Shown here: positions 1 to 5,567 of the stretch, in pieces | How the letters are laid out: the number at the start of each line of letters is the position of its first letter | Position numbering within the stretch: the stretch's first letter is position 1 | Origin: an uncultured Erysipelotrichaceae bacterium | GTDB lineage: Bacteria; Bacillota_I; Bacilli_A; Erysipelotrichales; Erysipelotrichaceae | Direction: 5' to 3' | Length of the DNA stretch: 11,188 nt | Assembly (NCBI GenBank): GCA_902782955.1 | Contig: CACZPD010000264.1 | Location: 1-11,188, forward strand | Position numbers and translations under genes: made by a program | Notes under the pieces: model-generated | Database searches by the model: none | Seen by the model: only the letters and a program-made list of their open reading frames with translations | Told to the model about the DNA's origin: nothing

Positions 1-65
1 GAAACGGCATGACTGACTGTCTGGAGCGCGTTGTTCAGTTCTGTTTTTGATACGGTGAAATTCAT
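1..65 (-). CDS. dnaN: DNA polymerase III beta clamp, N-terminal fragment (partial)
   Basis: Only the first 21 codons are in the window; the gene runs off the left edge. The peptide MNFTVSKTELNNALQTVSHAV matches the usual start of bacterial beta sliding clamps, which open with a short strand and a helix of the form F-x-[IV]-x-[KR]-x-x-L-x-x-x-[LIV]. The clamp encircles DNA and tethers the replicative polymerase. ATG is at 63-65, preceded by a perfect AGGAGG (71-76 on the minus strand) with a 5-nt spacer. It follows dnaA on the same strand after 144 bp, the classic dnaA-dnaN order, which supports the call despite the short fragment. The intergenic gap carries DnaA boxes, so expression may be tied to DnaA. 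Confidence 0.88.
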   Translation of the reverse strand, partial: MNFTVSKTELNNALQTVSHAV

Positions 66-77
66 TTCTGCCTCCTG

Positions 78-209
78 TAATAATATGAATATAAGCAACT
101 ATAGTTATTAAGACTGTGGATATTGTGGAAAACTCATGAATATCCCTTAATACAGGCGATATTTTAGCATTTTTGCATGTGAATTAACAGTGAATAAAAA
201 TGTGGATAA
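78..209. promoter_or_regulatory. dnaA-dnaN intergenic DnaA boxes and AT-rich stretch
   Basis: The gap between dnaA and dnaN holds a perfect DnaA box (TTATCCACA on the minus strand, 201-209) just after the dnaA stop. Two further boxes lie head to tail with no gap: TTTTCCACA (124-132) and ATATCCACA (115-123), each one mismatch from consensus. Beyond them, towards dnaN, lies an AT-rich stretch (78-114). In Bacillus subtilis the downstream half of the bipartite origin, where unwinding occurs, has a similar plan: paired boxes followed by an AT-rich unwinding element before dnaN. By analogy this may be the unwinding half of the origin. I do not see a clear DnaA-trio run, so that role is an inference. 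Confidence 0.6.
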
Positions 210-1583
210 TCAGACGCCGATCAGTTTTTCGATATCGGAAACGGCTGTCTTGAACACCGGATCTGTCTTCAGCTGTTTTTCCACTTTCAGACATGCGCTG
301 ATAATTGTGGAATGATCACGGCCGCCGAATTCCTCTCCGATCTTGATATACGGCATATCCAGCATCTTTCGGCACAGATAGATGGAAATATGCCGGGCAT
401 TGGCAATATTCTTTGTCCTGGTCTTGGATGTGATCTGCTGTTTTGTAAGACCATAGTAATCCGCAACCGCTTTGATGATGGATCTGGGAGACATGCCGTT
501 CTTATCAGAGACAACGACCTGGTTCTTCAGCGCGTTCATGACGGTTTCAAAACGGATGATTCCTCCGTCCGGCTGGAATTCGATGGCATAGAACAGGACA
601 CGGTTCCATGCGCCTTCCAGTTCCCTGACATTGCCGGAAAAATTGGATGCGATATAGGAAAGTCCCTGTTCATCGATATCATCAATACCATAGCCGTTGG
701 ATTCGATCTTTTTCTGCAGGATCGCCAGGCTGGTTTCAAATTCCGGGGAATCGATGCCGACGGATAATCCGCTGGAGAACCGGCTGATCAGTCTTTCTTC
801 AAGTCCTTTGATCTCTCTCGGCTGCCTGTCAGAGGCAATGCATACCTGTTTGCCGTTGTTGACAAGTTCGTTATAGATCGTAAAGAAGATCTCATGTGAT
901 TTTTCCTTGCCTGCAAGGAACTGGATATCATCCACCAGAAACAGGTCAAGACTGTACATATAATGTTTGAAATCTTCGATCTTGCCTTCCTGGATCGCTT
1001 TGACAACAGTCTCTACGAATTTCAGGGATTCCGTGTAATATATTTTTTTGTTGGGATCAGTCCGTTTTACTTCATTGGCGATTGCCATCAGAAGATGTGT
1101 TTTTCCAAGTCCTGAATTGCCGTAGATGAATAAAGGATTAAAGAATCCGCCCGGATTCAGGGCACAGGCCAAAGCAGCTGCCTGGCTTTCCTTGTTGCAG
1201 TCACCTACAACAAAGTTTTCAAATGTCCTGTCTTTCTGTACCGGCATGGACATGAAGTCGTTTTCTGTATATTTTTTTACTGCATTATCGATTTCCGATA
1301 ATTTGGGAAGTTCGGAAGATAAACATATTTCCACGATCAGGGGATGATCCAGGTTCAGCACATCTATGAATGCGTTGCTGAGAATATCCAGCTGGCTGCG
1401 CATTACTTCTTTTGTGATAATGCTTCCGACTATGATGATCACCTTTTCCTGGTTCAGCTCATAGATACTGCTGGGCTCGTAAAAAGTATCGATCATAGGC
1501 GAAGTTACATTTGTGCTGCTGCGCAGATATTGAAGAATATCATTCCACACTTCGATATAAAACTGATCTCTTGTGCGCGTCAT
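210..1583 (-). CDS. dnaA: Chromosomal replication initiator protein DnaA
   Basis: DnaA is the AAA+ ATPase that binds 9-mer boxes at oriC, melts the origin and loads the helicase. The 457-residue product is full length for a Firmicute DnaA. Domain I (about 1-90) is divergent and the domain II linker is short. The AAA+ core shows Walker A GNSGLGKT (155-162), Walker B LFLVDDIQFL (215-224), the Arg-finger region ERLISRFSSGL (263-273) and sensor II SGNVRELEG (316-324). Domain IV (about 365-457) carries the basic loop, the ARHISIYLCRK helix (396-406) and the DnaA signature GRDHSTIISAC (421-431) that reads the box. ATG at 1581-1583 has a GGAG (1590-1593) about 6 nt upstream. It lies between an upstream box cluster and dnaN. 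A promoter near 1615-1643 with a consensus box just upstream fits autoregulation. Confidence 0.98.
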   Translation of the reverse strand: MTRTRDQFYIEVWNDILQYLRSSTNVTSPMIDTFYEPSSIYELNQEKVIIIVGSIITKEVMRSQLDILSNAFIDVLNLDHPLIVEICLSSELPKLSEIDNAVKKYTENDFMSMPVQKDRTFENFVVGDCNKESQAAALACALNPGGFFNPLFIYGNSGLGKTHLLMAIANEVKRTDPNKKIYYTESLKFVETVVKAIQEGKIEDFKHYMYSLDLFLVDDIQFLAGKEKSHEIFFTIYNELVNNGKQVCIASDRQPREIKGLEERLISRFSSGLSVGIDSPEFETSLAILQKKIESNGYGIDDIDEQGLSYIASNFSGNVRELEGAWNRVLFYAIEFQPDGGIIRFETVMNALKNQVVVSDKNGMSPRSIIKAVADYYGLTKQQITSKTRTKNIANARHISIYLCRKMLDMPYIKIGEEFGGRDHSTIISACLKVEKQLKTDPVFKTAVSDIEKLIGV

Positions 1584-1614
1584 AAAAAACTCCGTAATAT
1601 TAACTTGTATCGTT

Positions 1615-1643
1615 ATTCTACGACTATATTTTTATGATTTCCA
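1615..1643 (-). promoter_or_regulatory. Candidate sigma-A promoter of dnaA
   Basis: On the minus strand TGGAAA (1638-1643) and TAGAAT (1615-1620) are separated by exactly 17 bp. The -10 has one mismatch to TATAAT and the -35 two mismatches to TTGACA. It would give a leader of about 25 nt before the dnaA ATG. A perfect DnaA box (1667-1675) and a one-mismatch box (1653-1661) lie just upstream, the usual arrangement for DnaA autorepression. Confidence 0.5.
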
Positions 1644-1674
1644 TAAGAAAAATGTTGATAAAAAATTTATCCAC

Positions 1675-1811
1675 AATCGGTTTATTAACATAATATACGG
1701 TAAATAAATGACTTTATCCACTTTTCCACATTTTTCCACAAATTTAAGAAGTGGATTAATTGTGGAAAGGTTTTCCACATGGTATTTTTTGTGGATAATC
1801 GTTTATTAACA
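1675..1811 (+). repeat. Two copies of AATCG(G)TTTATTAACA next to consensus DnaA boxes
   Basis: The 16-mer AATCGGTTTATTAACA (1675-1690) recurs as the 15-mer AATCGTTTATTAACA (1797-1811), differing only by one extra G. Each copy starts within the last one or two bases of one of the two perfect DnaA boxes in oriC (1667-1675 and 1790-1798), although these boxes point in opposite directions. The copies lie about 122 bp apart. No function can be assigned from the sequence. Confidence 0.7.
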
Positions 1812-1888
1812 GAAATGAAAATGGTGTTTCAGACAGTTTTCAACATTCAAAAAATGTGATATTTATGCCTTTTTTTATCATTTTCAAC

Positions 1889-1912
1889 AGTTTTCAACAA
1901 TTGTTGAAAACT
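1889..1912. repeat. Perfect 24-bp palindrome in oriC with extra half-sites
   Basis: The half-site AGTTTTCAACAA is followed directly by its exact reverse complement, giving a 24-bp palindrome with no loop. The core TTTTCAACA also occurs alone at 1837-1845 and 1881-1889, so four copies lie within about 75 bp. TTTTCAACA differs from the DnaA box at two positions, so these may be weak DnaA sites or the target of another protein. The perfect dyad is more like an operator for a dimeric regulator than a normal DnaA array. Confidence 0.75.
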
Positions 1913-1984
1913 CATTGAAATGACATGTTTGTTTCATATATGGAAAACTGTATGCAGAAAGTATCAACAACCGGTTTTTCCACA

Positions 1985-2087
1985 TAAATTCAGACATTGT
2001 ATAGAAAATAATAATTTCCGGATTTTTGATATCTGCGGCGGATACCTGCTGTACGAAAAGCATACATCATGATTGGCAAGAATATAT
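1985..2087. other. Gene-free spacer between oriC boxes and the malic enzyme terminator
   Basis: I see no convincing gene, DnaA box or promoter here. A 62-codon plus-strand reading frame starts at 2026 but has no ribosome binding site and runs through the terminator into the malic enzyme gene on the other strand. Confidence 0.5.
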
Positions 2088-2135
2088 AAAAAAGGATGTG
2101 TCAGCCCTGAATGATTTATCAGAGTTTTTACATCC
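2088..2135 (-). terminator. Rho-independent terminator of the malic enzyme gene
   Basis: Read on the minus strand, GGATGT (2130-2135) pairs with ACATCC (2094-2099). An inner CTCTGA pairs with TCAGGG (one G-U pair) across an internal loop, and a run of six T (2088-2093) follows. It lies 15 bp past the malic enzyme stop and would keep that transcript out of oriC. Confidence 0.75.
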
Positions 2136-2149
2136 ATTTTCTTTCAGAT

Positions 2150-3322
2150 TCAGATACGAGCGACACCTGACTGGCGTGCTGCTTCAGCGGTGGCTTTGGC
2201 TACTGCGTCTTTGACACGCGGATCAAAGGCAGCCGGAAGAATATATTCCGCATTGAGCTCTTCATCACTGACAAGACCGGCGATCGCTTTGGCAGCCGCG
2301 ATCTTCATCGCGTCGTTGATATCGGATGCGCGTACATCCAGCGCGCCGCGGAAGATGCCCGGGAAACACAGGACGTTGTTGACCTGGTTCGGGAAATCGC
2401 TTCTTCCTGTGGAAACAACGGCAGCACCGGCTGCTTTTGCTTCATCCGGGAAGATTTCCGGTGTCGGGTTGGCGCATGCGAAGATGACCGGATCTTTTGC
2501 CATGGTGCGTACCATATCCTGTGTCAGTGTACCCGGAGCGGATACGCCGATGAATACGTCAGCGCCGCGGATGACATCCGCCAGCGTTCCTTTCTCATGT
2601 GCAAGGTTTGTGATCTTTGCCATTTCTTCCTTGATCGGATTGAGTCCGTCTCTTCCTTCATAGATCGCTCCTTTGCGGTCTGTCATGATCACATTCTTCA
2701 GACCCATTGCCAGCAGGAGACGGATAATGGCGATACCTGCAGCGCCGGCACCGGATGTAACGATCTTGATATCTTCGATCTTTTTCCCGACCAGTTTCAG
2801 TGCATTCATAAGGCCGGCCAGTGTAATAACTGCGGTACCGTGCTGGTCATCGTGGAAGATCGGGATGTCTGTGCATTCCTTCAGTTTCTTTTCAATCTCG
2901 AAGCAGCGCGGAGCAGAGATATCCTCCAGATTGACGCCGCCGAATGAACCTGCCAGAAGCGCTACCGTCTTTACGATATCGTCCACATCCTTGGAACGTA
3001 CGCAAAGGGGGATGGCATCGACATCACCGAATGCCTTGAACAGTGCGCATTTGCCTTCCATGACAGGCATTCCGGCTTCCGGACCGATGTCACCGAGTCC
3101 CAGTACTGCTGTACCGTCGGTAACGACCGCAACAGTATTCCATCTGCGTGTCAGTTCGTAACTCTTATTGATATCTTTCTGGATCTCAAGGCAGGGCTGC
3201 GCAACACCGGGCGTATATGCCAGGCTCAGCGCTTCAGCGTTGTCCACTGCCGCGCGTGTTTTGATCTCGATCTTGCCTTTCCATTCATAATGTTTCTTCA
3301 GTGATTCTTCCGCATAGTTCAT
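2150..3322 (-). CDS. Malic enzyme (malate dehydrogenase, oxaloacetate-decarboxylating)
   Basis: This enzyme oxidatively decarboxylates malate to pyruvate and CO2 with NAD(P)+, in the cytoplasm, linking C4 acids to pyruvate. At 390 residues it is the short bacterial type with no phosphotransacetylase tail. Visible features are the catalytic Tyr in AYTPGV (35-40), the catalytic Lys in MEGKCALFK (Lys91), metal ligands in NLEDI (Glu133-Asp134) and FHDDQHGT (Asp158-159), the Rossmann loop GAGAAG (191-196) and the NPTPEI segment near 306-311. An Asp after the second strand (MTDRKG, Asp215) might favour NAD+, but cofactor choice is not certain. ATG at 3320-3322 has GGAGG (3332-3336) 9 nt upstream. 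It is a single-gene unit, with terminators at 2088-2135 and 3388-3432. It resembles the MaeA/YtsJ/MleA families; I cannot choose a symbol. Its place beside oriC is unusual. Confidence 0.95.
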   Translation of the reverse strand: MNYAEESLKKHYEWKGKIEIKTRAAVDNAEALSLAYTPGVAQPCLEIQKDINKSYELTRRWNTVAVVTDGTAVLGLGDIGPEAGMPVMEGKCALFKAFGDVDAIPLCVRSKDVDDIVKTVALLAGSFGGVNLEDISAPRCFEIEKKLKECTDIPIFHDDQHGTAVITLAGLMNALKLVGKKIEDIKIVTSGAGAAGIAIIRLLLAMGLKNVIMTDRKGAIYEGRDGLNPIKEEMAKITNLAHEKGTLADVIRGADVFIGVSAPGTLTQDMVRTMAKDPVIFACANPTPEIFPDEAKAAGAAVVSTGRSDFPNQVNNVLCFPGIFRGALDVRASDINDAMKIAAAKAIAGLVSDEELNAEYILPAAFDPRVKDAVAKATAEAARQSGVARI

Positions 3323-3387
3323 TGTTTATTTCCTCCGAAGTAAGTTTATTGCGTATGCTGTAAAATGTCTATAAACCATTTTTCAAT

Positions 3388-3432
3388 AAAAAAGGGACTG
3401 ATTAACATCTTGTTAATATCAGCCCGTTTTTT
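3388..3432 (-). terminator. Bidirectional-looking terminator after jag
   Basis: A long stem with GGG (3394-3396) against CCC (3423-3425), CTGAT against ATCAG and TAACA against TGTTA, with small bulges and a 3-nt loop, is flanked by six A on the left (3388-3393) and six T on the right (3427-3432). It begins just past the jag stop codon (3438-3440) and ends the rpmH-rnpA-yidC-jag transcript. Confidence 0.85.
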
Positions 3433-3437
3433 CATTT

Positions 3438-4067
3438 TTATTCTGCAGCGGTAGTGTCCCTGTATCCTGCGTATTTGATGCAGATATGACGCTTGCTGCC
3501 GTCGCCTTCACTCTGTGTTCTGACATTCTTCCAGTCATTGAGTGTTTTGTGGATGACTTTTCTCTCGTCATTCGGCATCGGATCGAGTTCTGCGTCTACC
3601 TTTGTACGGATCACCTGCTTGGCGATTCTCTTTGCCATGGAAGAGAGCTTTGCATAGCGTTCTTCCTTGTAATGGTTGATATCGATCAGAACATCGATTC
3701 TTTTCTTGAATTCAGCGTTTACGGCGCCTCTGACAACAGTATTGAAAGCTGCCAGTGTCTTGCCCATCTTGCCGATGAGGACAGCGTTGTTTTCAGCGTT
3801 CAGGTTAACGATGAAGCCTGTATCTGTTTCTTCGATGGCAACTTCGATATCCTGGTCGATGCCGGTAAAGAAGTTTCCGAGATAGTCAAACAGGAATTCC
3901 TTTACGTCATCGCGGCAGAATACATCTGCGCTGACGGAGTTTCCGATTCCGAGAATGCCTTTCTTTTCTTCAGTAACGAAGTATTCCAGTTCTTCGACGC
4001 TGCAGTTCTTTTCTGCTGCGGCATTCTGCAGCAGTTCTTCCAGTGATTTAGCGGTATAGTTCTTCAT
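3438..4067 (-). CDS. jag: Jag (KhpB/EloR-like) RNA-binding protein, Jag-N/KH/R3H
   Basis: Jag proteins bind RNA and, in streptococci, act with KhpA in control of cell elongation and division; they are usually encoded next to yidC. The 209-residue product has the full domain order: a Jag-N domain (about 1-52, with KKGILGIG at 35-42), a KH domain with IGKMGKT (98-104, GxxG loop) and a C-terminal R3H domain (about 145-205) with Arg169 and His173 in RKVIH. ATG at 4065-4067 is preceded by AGGAGC (4073-4078) in the 12-bp gap after the yidC stop, so the two are co-transcribed and probably coupled. It is the last gene of the operon, closed by a strong terminator. Length is normal or slightly short, with only a brief linker between Jag-N and KH. 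Confidence 0.95.
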   Translation of the reverse strand: MKNYTAKSLEELLQNAAAEKNCSVEELEYFVTEEKKGILGIGNSVSADVFCRDDVKEFLFDYLGNFFTGIDQDIEVAIEETDTGFIVNLNAENNAVLIGKMGKTLAAFNTVVRGAVNAEFKKRIDVLIDINHYKEERYAKLSSMAKRIAKQVIRTKVDAELDPMPNDERKVIHKTLNDWKNVRTQSEGDGSKRHICIKYAGYRDTTAAE

Positions 4068-4079
4068 ATATAGCTCCTG

Positions 4080-4955
4080 TTATTTGTTGGCTTCGATGAC
4101 TCTCTGGACGATGAATGTCTTGCCGATATTCACGAGGGAGTTGATGATCCAGTAAACTGTCATGGCTGTCGGCCACATCAGACCGAATACGGCGATCATT
4201 GCCAGCATGGAATACTGCATTGTCATTGCCTGTGAGGAAGTTGTATCAGCCGGCTTGCGGTGATGTTTCTTCGCAGTTTCCTCAGCACGCTTCTTGTTGA
4301 TGATTTCCGGGATCTTCATGGAAAGGAACTGTGCAGCAACCATGACTATAAACAGTACGATGTACAGATACTGTCCGTCCTGGAATCCCTGAAGCGGTGT
4401 TTTCTGCAGACCAAGTCCGAGGAATGTACCGTTCTGGACAGCTTCAGATCTGTGAACGGACATATACATTGCCATAATGACAGGGAACTGCAGGAATGTA
4501 ACGAGCAGTACGGATGCAGGGTTGATATCATACTTTTTGTATAATGCCTGCATTTCCGATGCCTGACGCATCTTGGATGTCTGGTCATCACGGCCTTCAT
4601 ATTTTCTCTGGATGCGTTCCAGTTCCGGCTGGATCATCTGCATGCGCTGCTGGGCAATCGTTGACTTCATCGTTACCGCGATCAGGATTGCATTTACAAT
4701 GATCGTTACCAGGGCAATGGCTGCACCGACGCCGATCTTGGGACTGAGATAGTTGATCATCTGGGACAGCGGCCAGACAAAGATGGCGCTGAACCAGTTC
4801 TCGCTGGACATTGTTTCAGAGAAGGTTGTGGCAGTCGTGATCAGTTTGACTGTACCATCTTCATTTCGCGGAATTGCGCAGCCTGTTGTTGTCAGTACAA
4901 ACAGCAGTACAAGCGACAGTCCGAGGATCTTTTTTGTACGAGGACTAAACTTCAT
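4080..4955 (-). CDS. yidC: Membrane protein insertase YidC (SpoIIIJ/OxaA type)
   Basis: YidC inserts and folds proteins in the cytoplasmic membrane, alone or with Sec. The 291-residue product is the short Gram-positive type. It has a lipoprotein signal peptide with lipobox-like TTTGC (Cys26), then a transmembrane segment with LVTIIVNAILIAV (82-94), a charged cytoplasmic hairpin (about 98-140), further membrane segments near 148-166, 195-213 and 248-275, and a basic KKHHRK patch before the last part. The membrane core aligns by eye with SpoIIIJ. One residue stands out: the groove Arg that is conserved in YidC (Arg73 in SpoIIIJ) appears as Asn88 here (codon AAT). ATG at 4953-4955 has AGGAG (4961-4965) 5 nt upstream. 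It lies 21 bp after rnpA and 12 bp before jag. Confidence 0.95.
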   Translation of the reverse strand: MKFSPRTKKILGLSLVLLFVLTTTGCAIPRNEDGTVKLITTATTFSETMSSENWFSAIFVWPLSQMINYLSPKIGVGAAIALVTIIVNAILIAVTMKSTIAQQRMQMIQPELERIQRKYEGRDDQTSKMRQASEMQALYKKYDINPASVLLVTFLQFPVIMAMYMSVHRSEAVQNGTFLGLGLQKTPLQGFQDGQYLYIVLFIVMVAAQFLSMKIPEIINKKRAEETAKKHHRKPADTTSSQAMTMQYSMLAMIAVFGLMWPTAMTVYWIINSLVNIGKTFIVQRVIEANK

Positions 4956-4976
4956 AATATCTCCTAAATTTTATAA

Positions 4977-5309
4977 CTATTTAATTGTAGCTATATTCAA
5001 TGCTTTTTCCAAGTTCTTTTTATTTTTTTCATAATCCTGCGACAGATAGCCGAATCTGACGATCAGGATGCCGTCATACGGGAAAGTTTTAAAGTCGATG
5101 AGTTCATGACACATCATCCGCACCTGTCTCTTGATATGGTTGCGGACAACGGCATTACCCATTTTCTTTGTGAGTGTTATACCGATCCGGGCTTCTTCTT
5201 CCTTCTTGTCTGCATAATAAAAAACAAAGCAGTAATTGACAGCCTTCCTGCCTTTTTTGATCAGTTTCTGGAATTCTTCCGCTTTTTTGATCCTGTTTTT
5301 CTTTTTCAT
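4977..5309 (-). CDS. rnpA: Ribonuclease P protein component RnpA
   Basis: RnpA is the small basic protein that helps the RNase P RNA remove the 5' leader of tRNA precursors. The 110-residue product has the family hallmark GNAVVRNHIKRQVR with the RNR-type motif RNxxKR, an N-terminal KNRIKKAEEF segment that is typical of the family start, and high Lys/Arg content. I chose ATG at 5307-5309; an in-frame TTG two codons upstream (5313-5315) is less likely because family members start MKKxxRI. No ribosome binding site precedes either start. The sequence just upstream is a terminator-like hairpin and U-run after rpmH, so rnpA is probably made at a low level by read-through. It precedes yidC by 21 bp. 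Confidence 0.95.
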   Translation of the reverse strand: MKKKNRIKKAEEFQKLIKKGRKAVNYCFVFYYADKKEEEARIGITLTKKMGNAVVRNHIKRQVRMMCHELIDFKTFPYDGILIVRFGYLSQDYEKNKKNLEKALNIATIK

Positions 5310-5322
5310 AGACAATCAGAAG

Positions 5323-5345
5323 AAAAAAATCACCTTGCGGTGACT
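5323..5345 (-). terminator. Hairpin and U-run between rpmH and rnpA (attenuator)
   Basis: On the minus strand AGTCACC, a GCAA tetraloop and GGTGATT form a 7-bp stem (one G-U pair), followed by a run of seven T. It starts at the base next to the rpmH stop codon and ends 14 nt before the rnpA ATG. It can act as a partial terminator, giving much rpmH mRNA and less rnpA, or as a stabilising 3' end. Confidence 0.72.
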
Positions 5346-5480
5346 TTAAGCAGACAGGACCTTTCTTCCCTTAGCACGACGTCTTGCCAGAACTTTACGT
5401 CCGCCGACTGTTGCCATGCGAGCTCTGAAGCCATGGTTAGCTTTACATTTCCTTTTGCTTGGCTGGTATGTTCTCTTCAT
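5346..5480 (-). CDS. rpmH: 50S ribosomal protein L34
   Basis: L34 is a small basic protein of the large ribosomal subunit. The 44-residue product begins [20 protein letters not shown] and continues with the family block [20 protein letters not shown], ending VLSA, which is the full normal length. The NGR-type segment appears as VGGR, and a Cys lies at position 12 where Arg or Lys is common. ATG at 5478-5480 has a strong GGAGGT (5489-5494) 8 nt upstream. It is the first gene of the rpmH-rnpA-yidC-jag operon, with a near-consensus promoter 48 bp upstream. It is too short to stand out in a simple reading-frame scan but is unmistakable. Confidence 0.98.
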   Translation of the reverse strand: MKRTYQPSKRKCKANHGFRARMATVGGRKVLARRRAKGRKVLSA

Positions 5481-5527
5481 TCGTACCCACCTCCAATTTT
5501 ATACATTTCGAAAACAAACGCTTAAAT

Positions 5528-5556
5528 ATAATATAGTCTTAAATATAAAAAGTCAA
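5528..5556 (-). promoter_or_regulatory. Sigma-A promoter of the rpmH operon
   Basis: TTGACT (5551-5556) and TATTAT (5528-5533) on the minus strand are separated by exactly 17 bp in an AT-rich setting, each with one mismatch to consensus. It lies between the upstream peptidase gene stop (5568) and the rpmH ribosome binding site, giving a leader of about 40 nt. There is no terminator after the peptidase gene, so read-through into the operon is possible. Confidence 0.85.
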
Positions 5557-5567
5557 TTCCAACTGCG

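Larger units (their letters stand above)
1644..1984. other. oriC: oriC: DnaA-box cluster upstream of dnaA
   Basis: This AT-rich, gene-free stretch carries a dense set of DnaA boxes (consensus TTATCCACA). Perfect copies lie at 1667-1675 (plus) and 1790-1798 (minus). One-mismatch copies lie at 1653-1661 (minus, TTATCAACA), 1714-1722 (plus), and as TTTTCCACA at 1722-1730, 1732-1740, 1771-1779 and 1976-1984 (all plus). Weaker copies lie at 1750-1758 and 1761-1769 (minus). The plus-strand copies at 1714, 1722 and 1732 are spaced 8-10 bp apart, close to one helical turn. A hairpin-capable pair faces itself at 1761-1779 (8-bp arms, 3-nt loop). Position next to dnaA plus the box density make this the chromosome origin, with the boxes at 115-209 as the second half of a bipartite origin. 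Confidence 0.92.

Noticed and set aside
78..114. DnaA-trio element next to the paired boxes
   Set aside because: Only isolated TTA or ATA triplets are present, not a continuous run in the right phase, so I do not annotate it.
312..767. 151-codon plus-strand reading frame opposite dnaA
   Set aside because: It lies wholly within dnaA on the other strand, has no ribosome binding site, and its product resembles no family.
2026..2214. 62-codon plus-strand reading frame beside oriC
   Set aside because: It lacks a ribosome binding site, crosses the malic enzyme terminator and ends inside the malic enzyme gene.
3338..3368. Promoter TAGACA-N17-TAAACT for the malic enzyme
   Set aside because: The -10 has two mismatches and would place the transcript start almost on the ribosome binding site, so support is too weak.
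3486..4046. 186-codon plus-strand reading frame opposite jag
   Set aside because: It is a shadow of jag, which has clear KH and R3H motifs and a good start.
5310..5315. TTG start of rnpA two codons upstream
   Set aside because: The ATG at 5307-5309 gives the family-typical MKKKNRIKK start, and the TTG has no better ribosome binding site.
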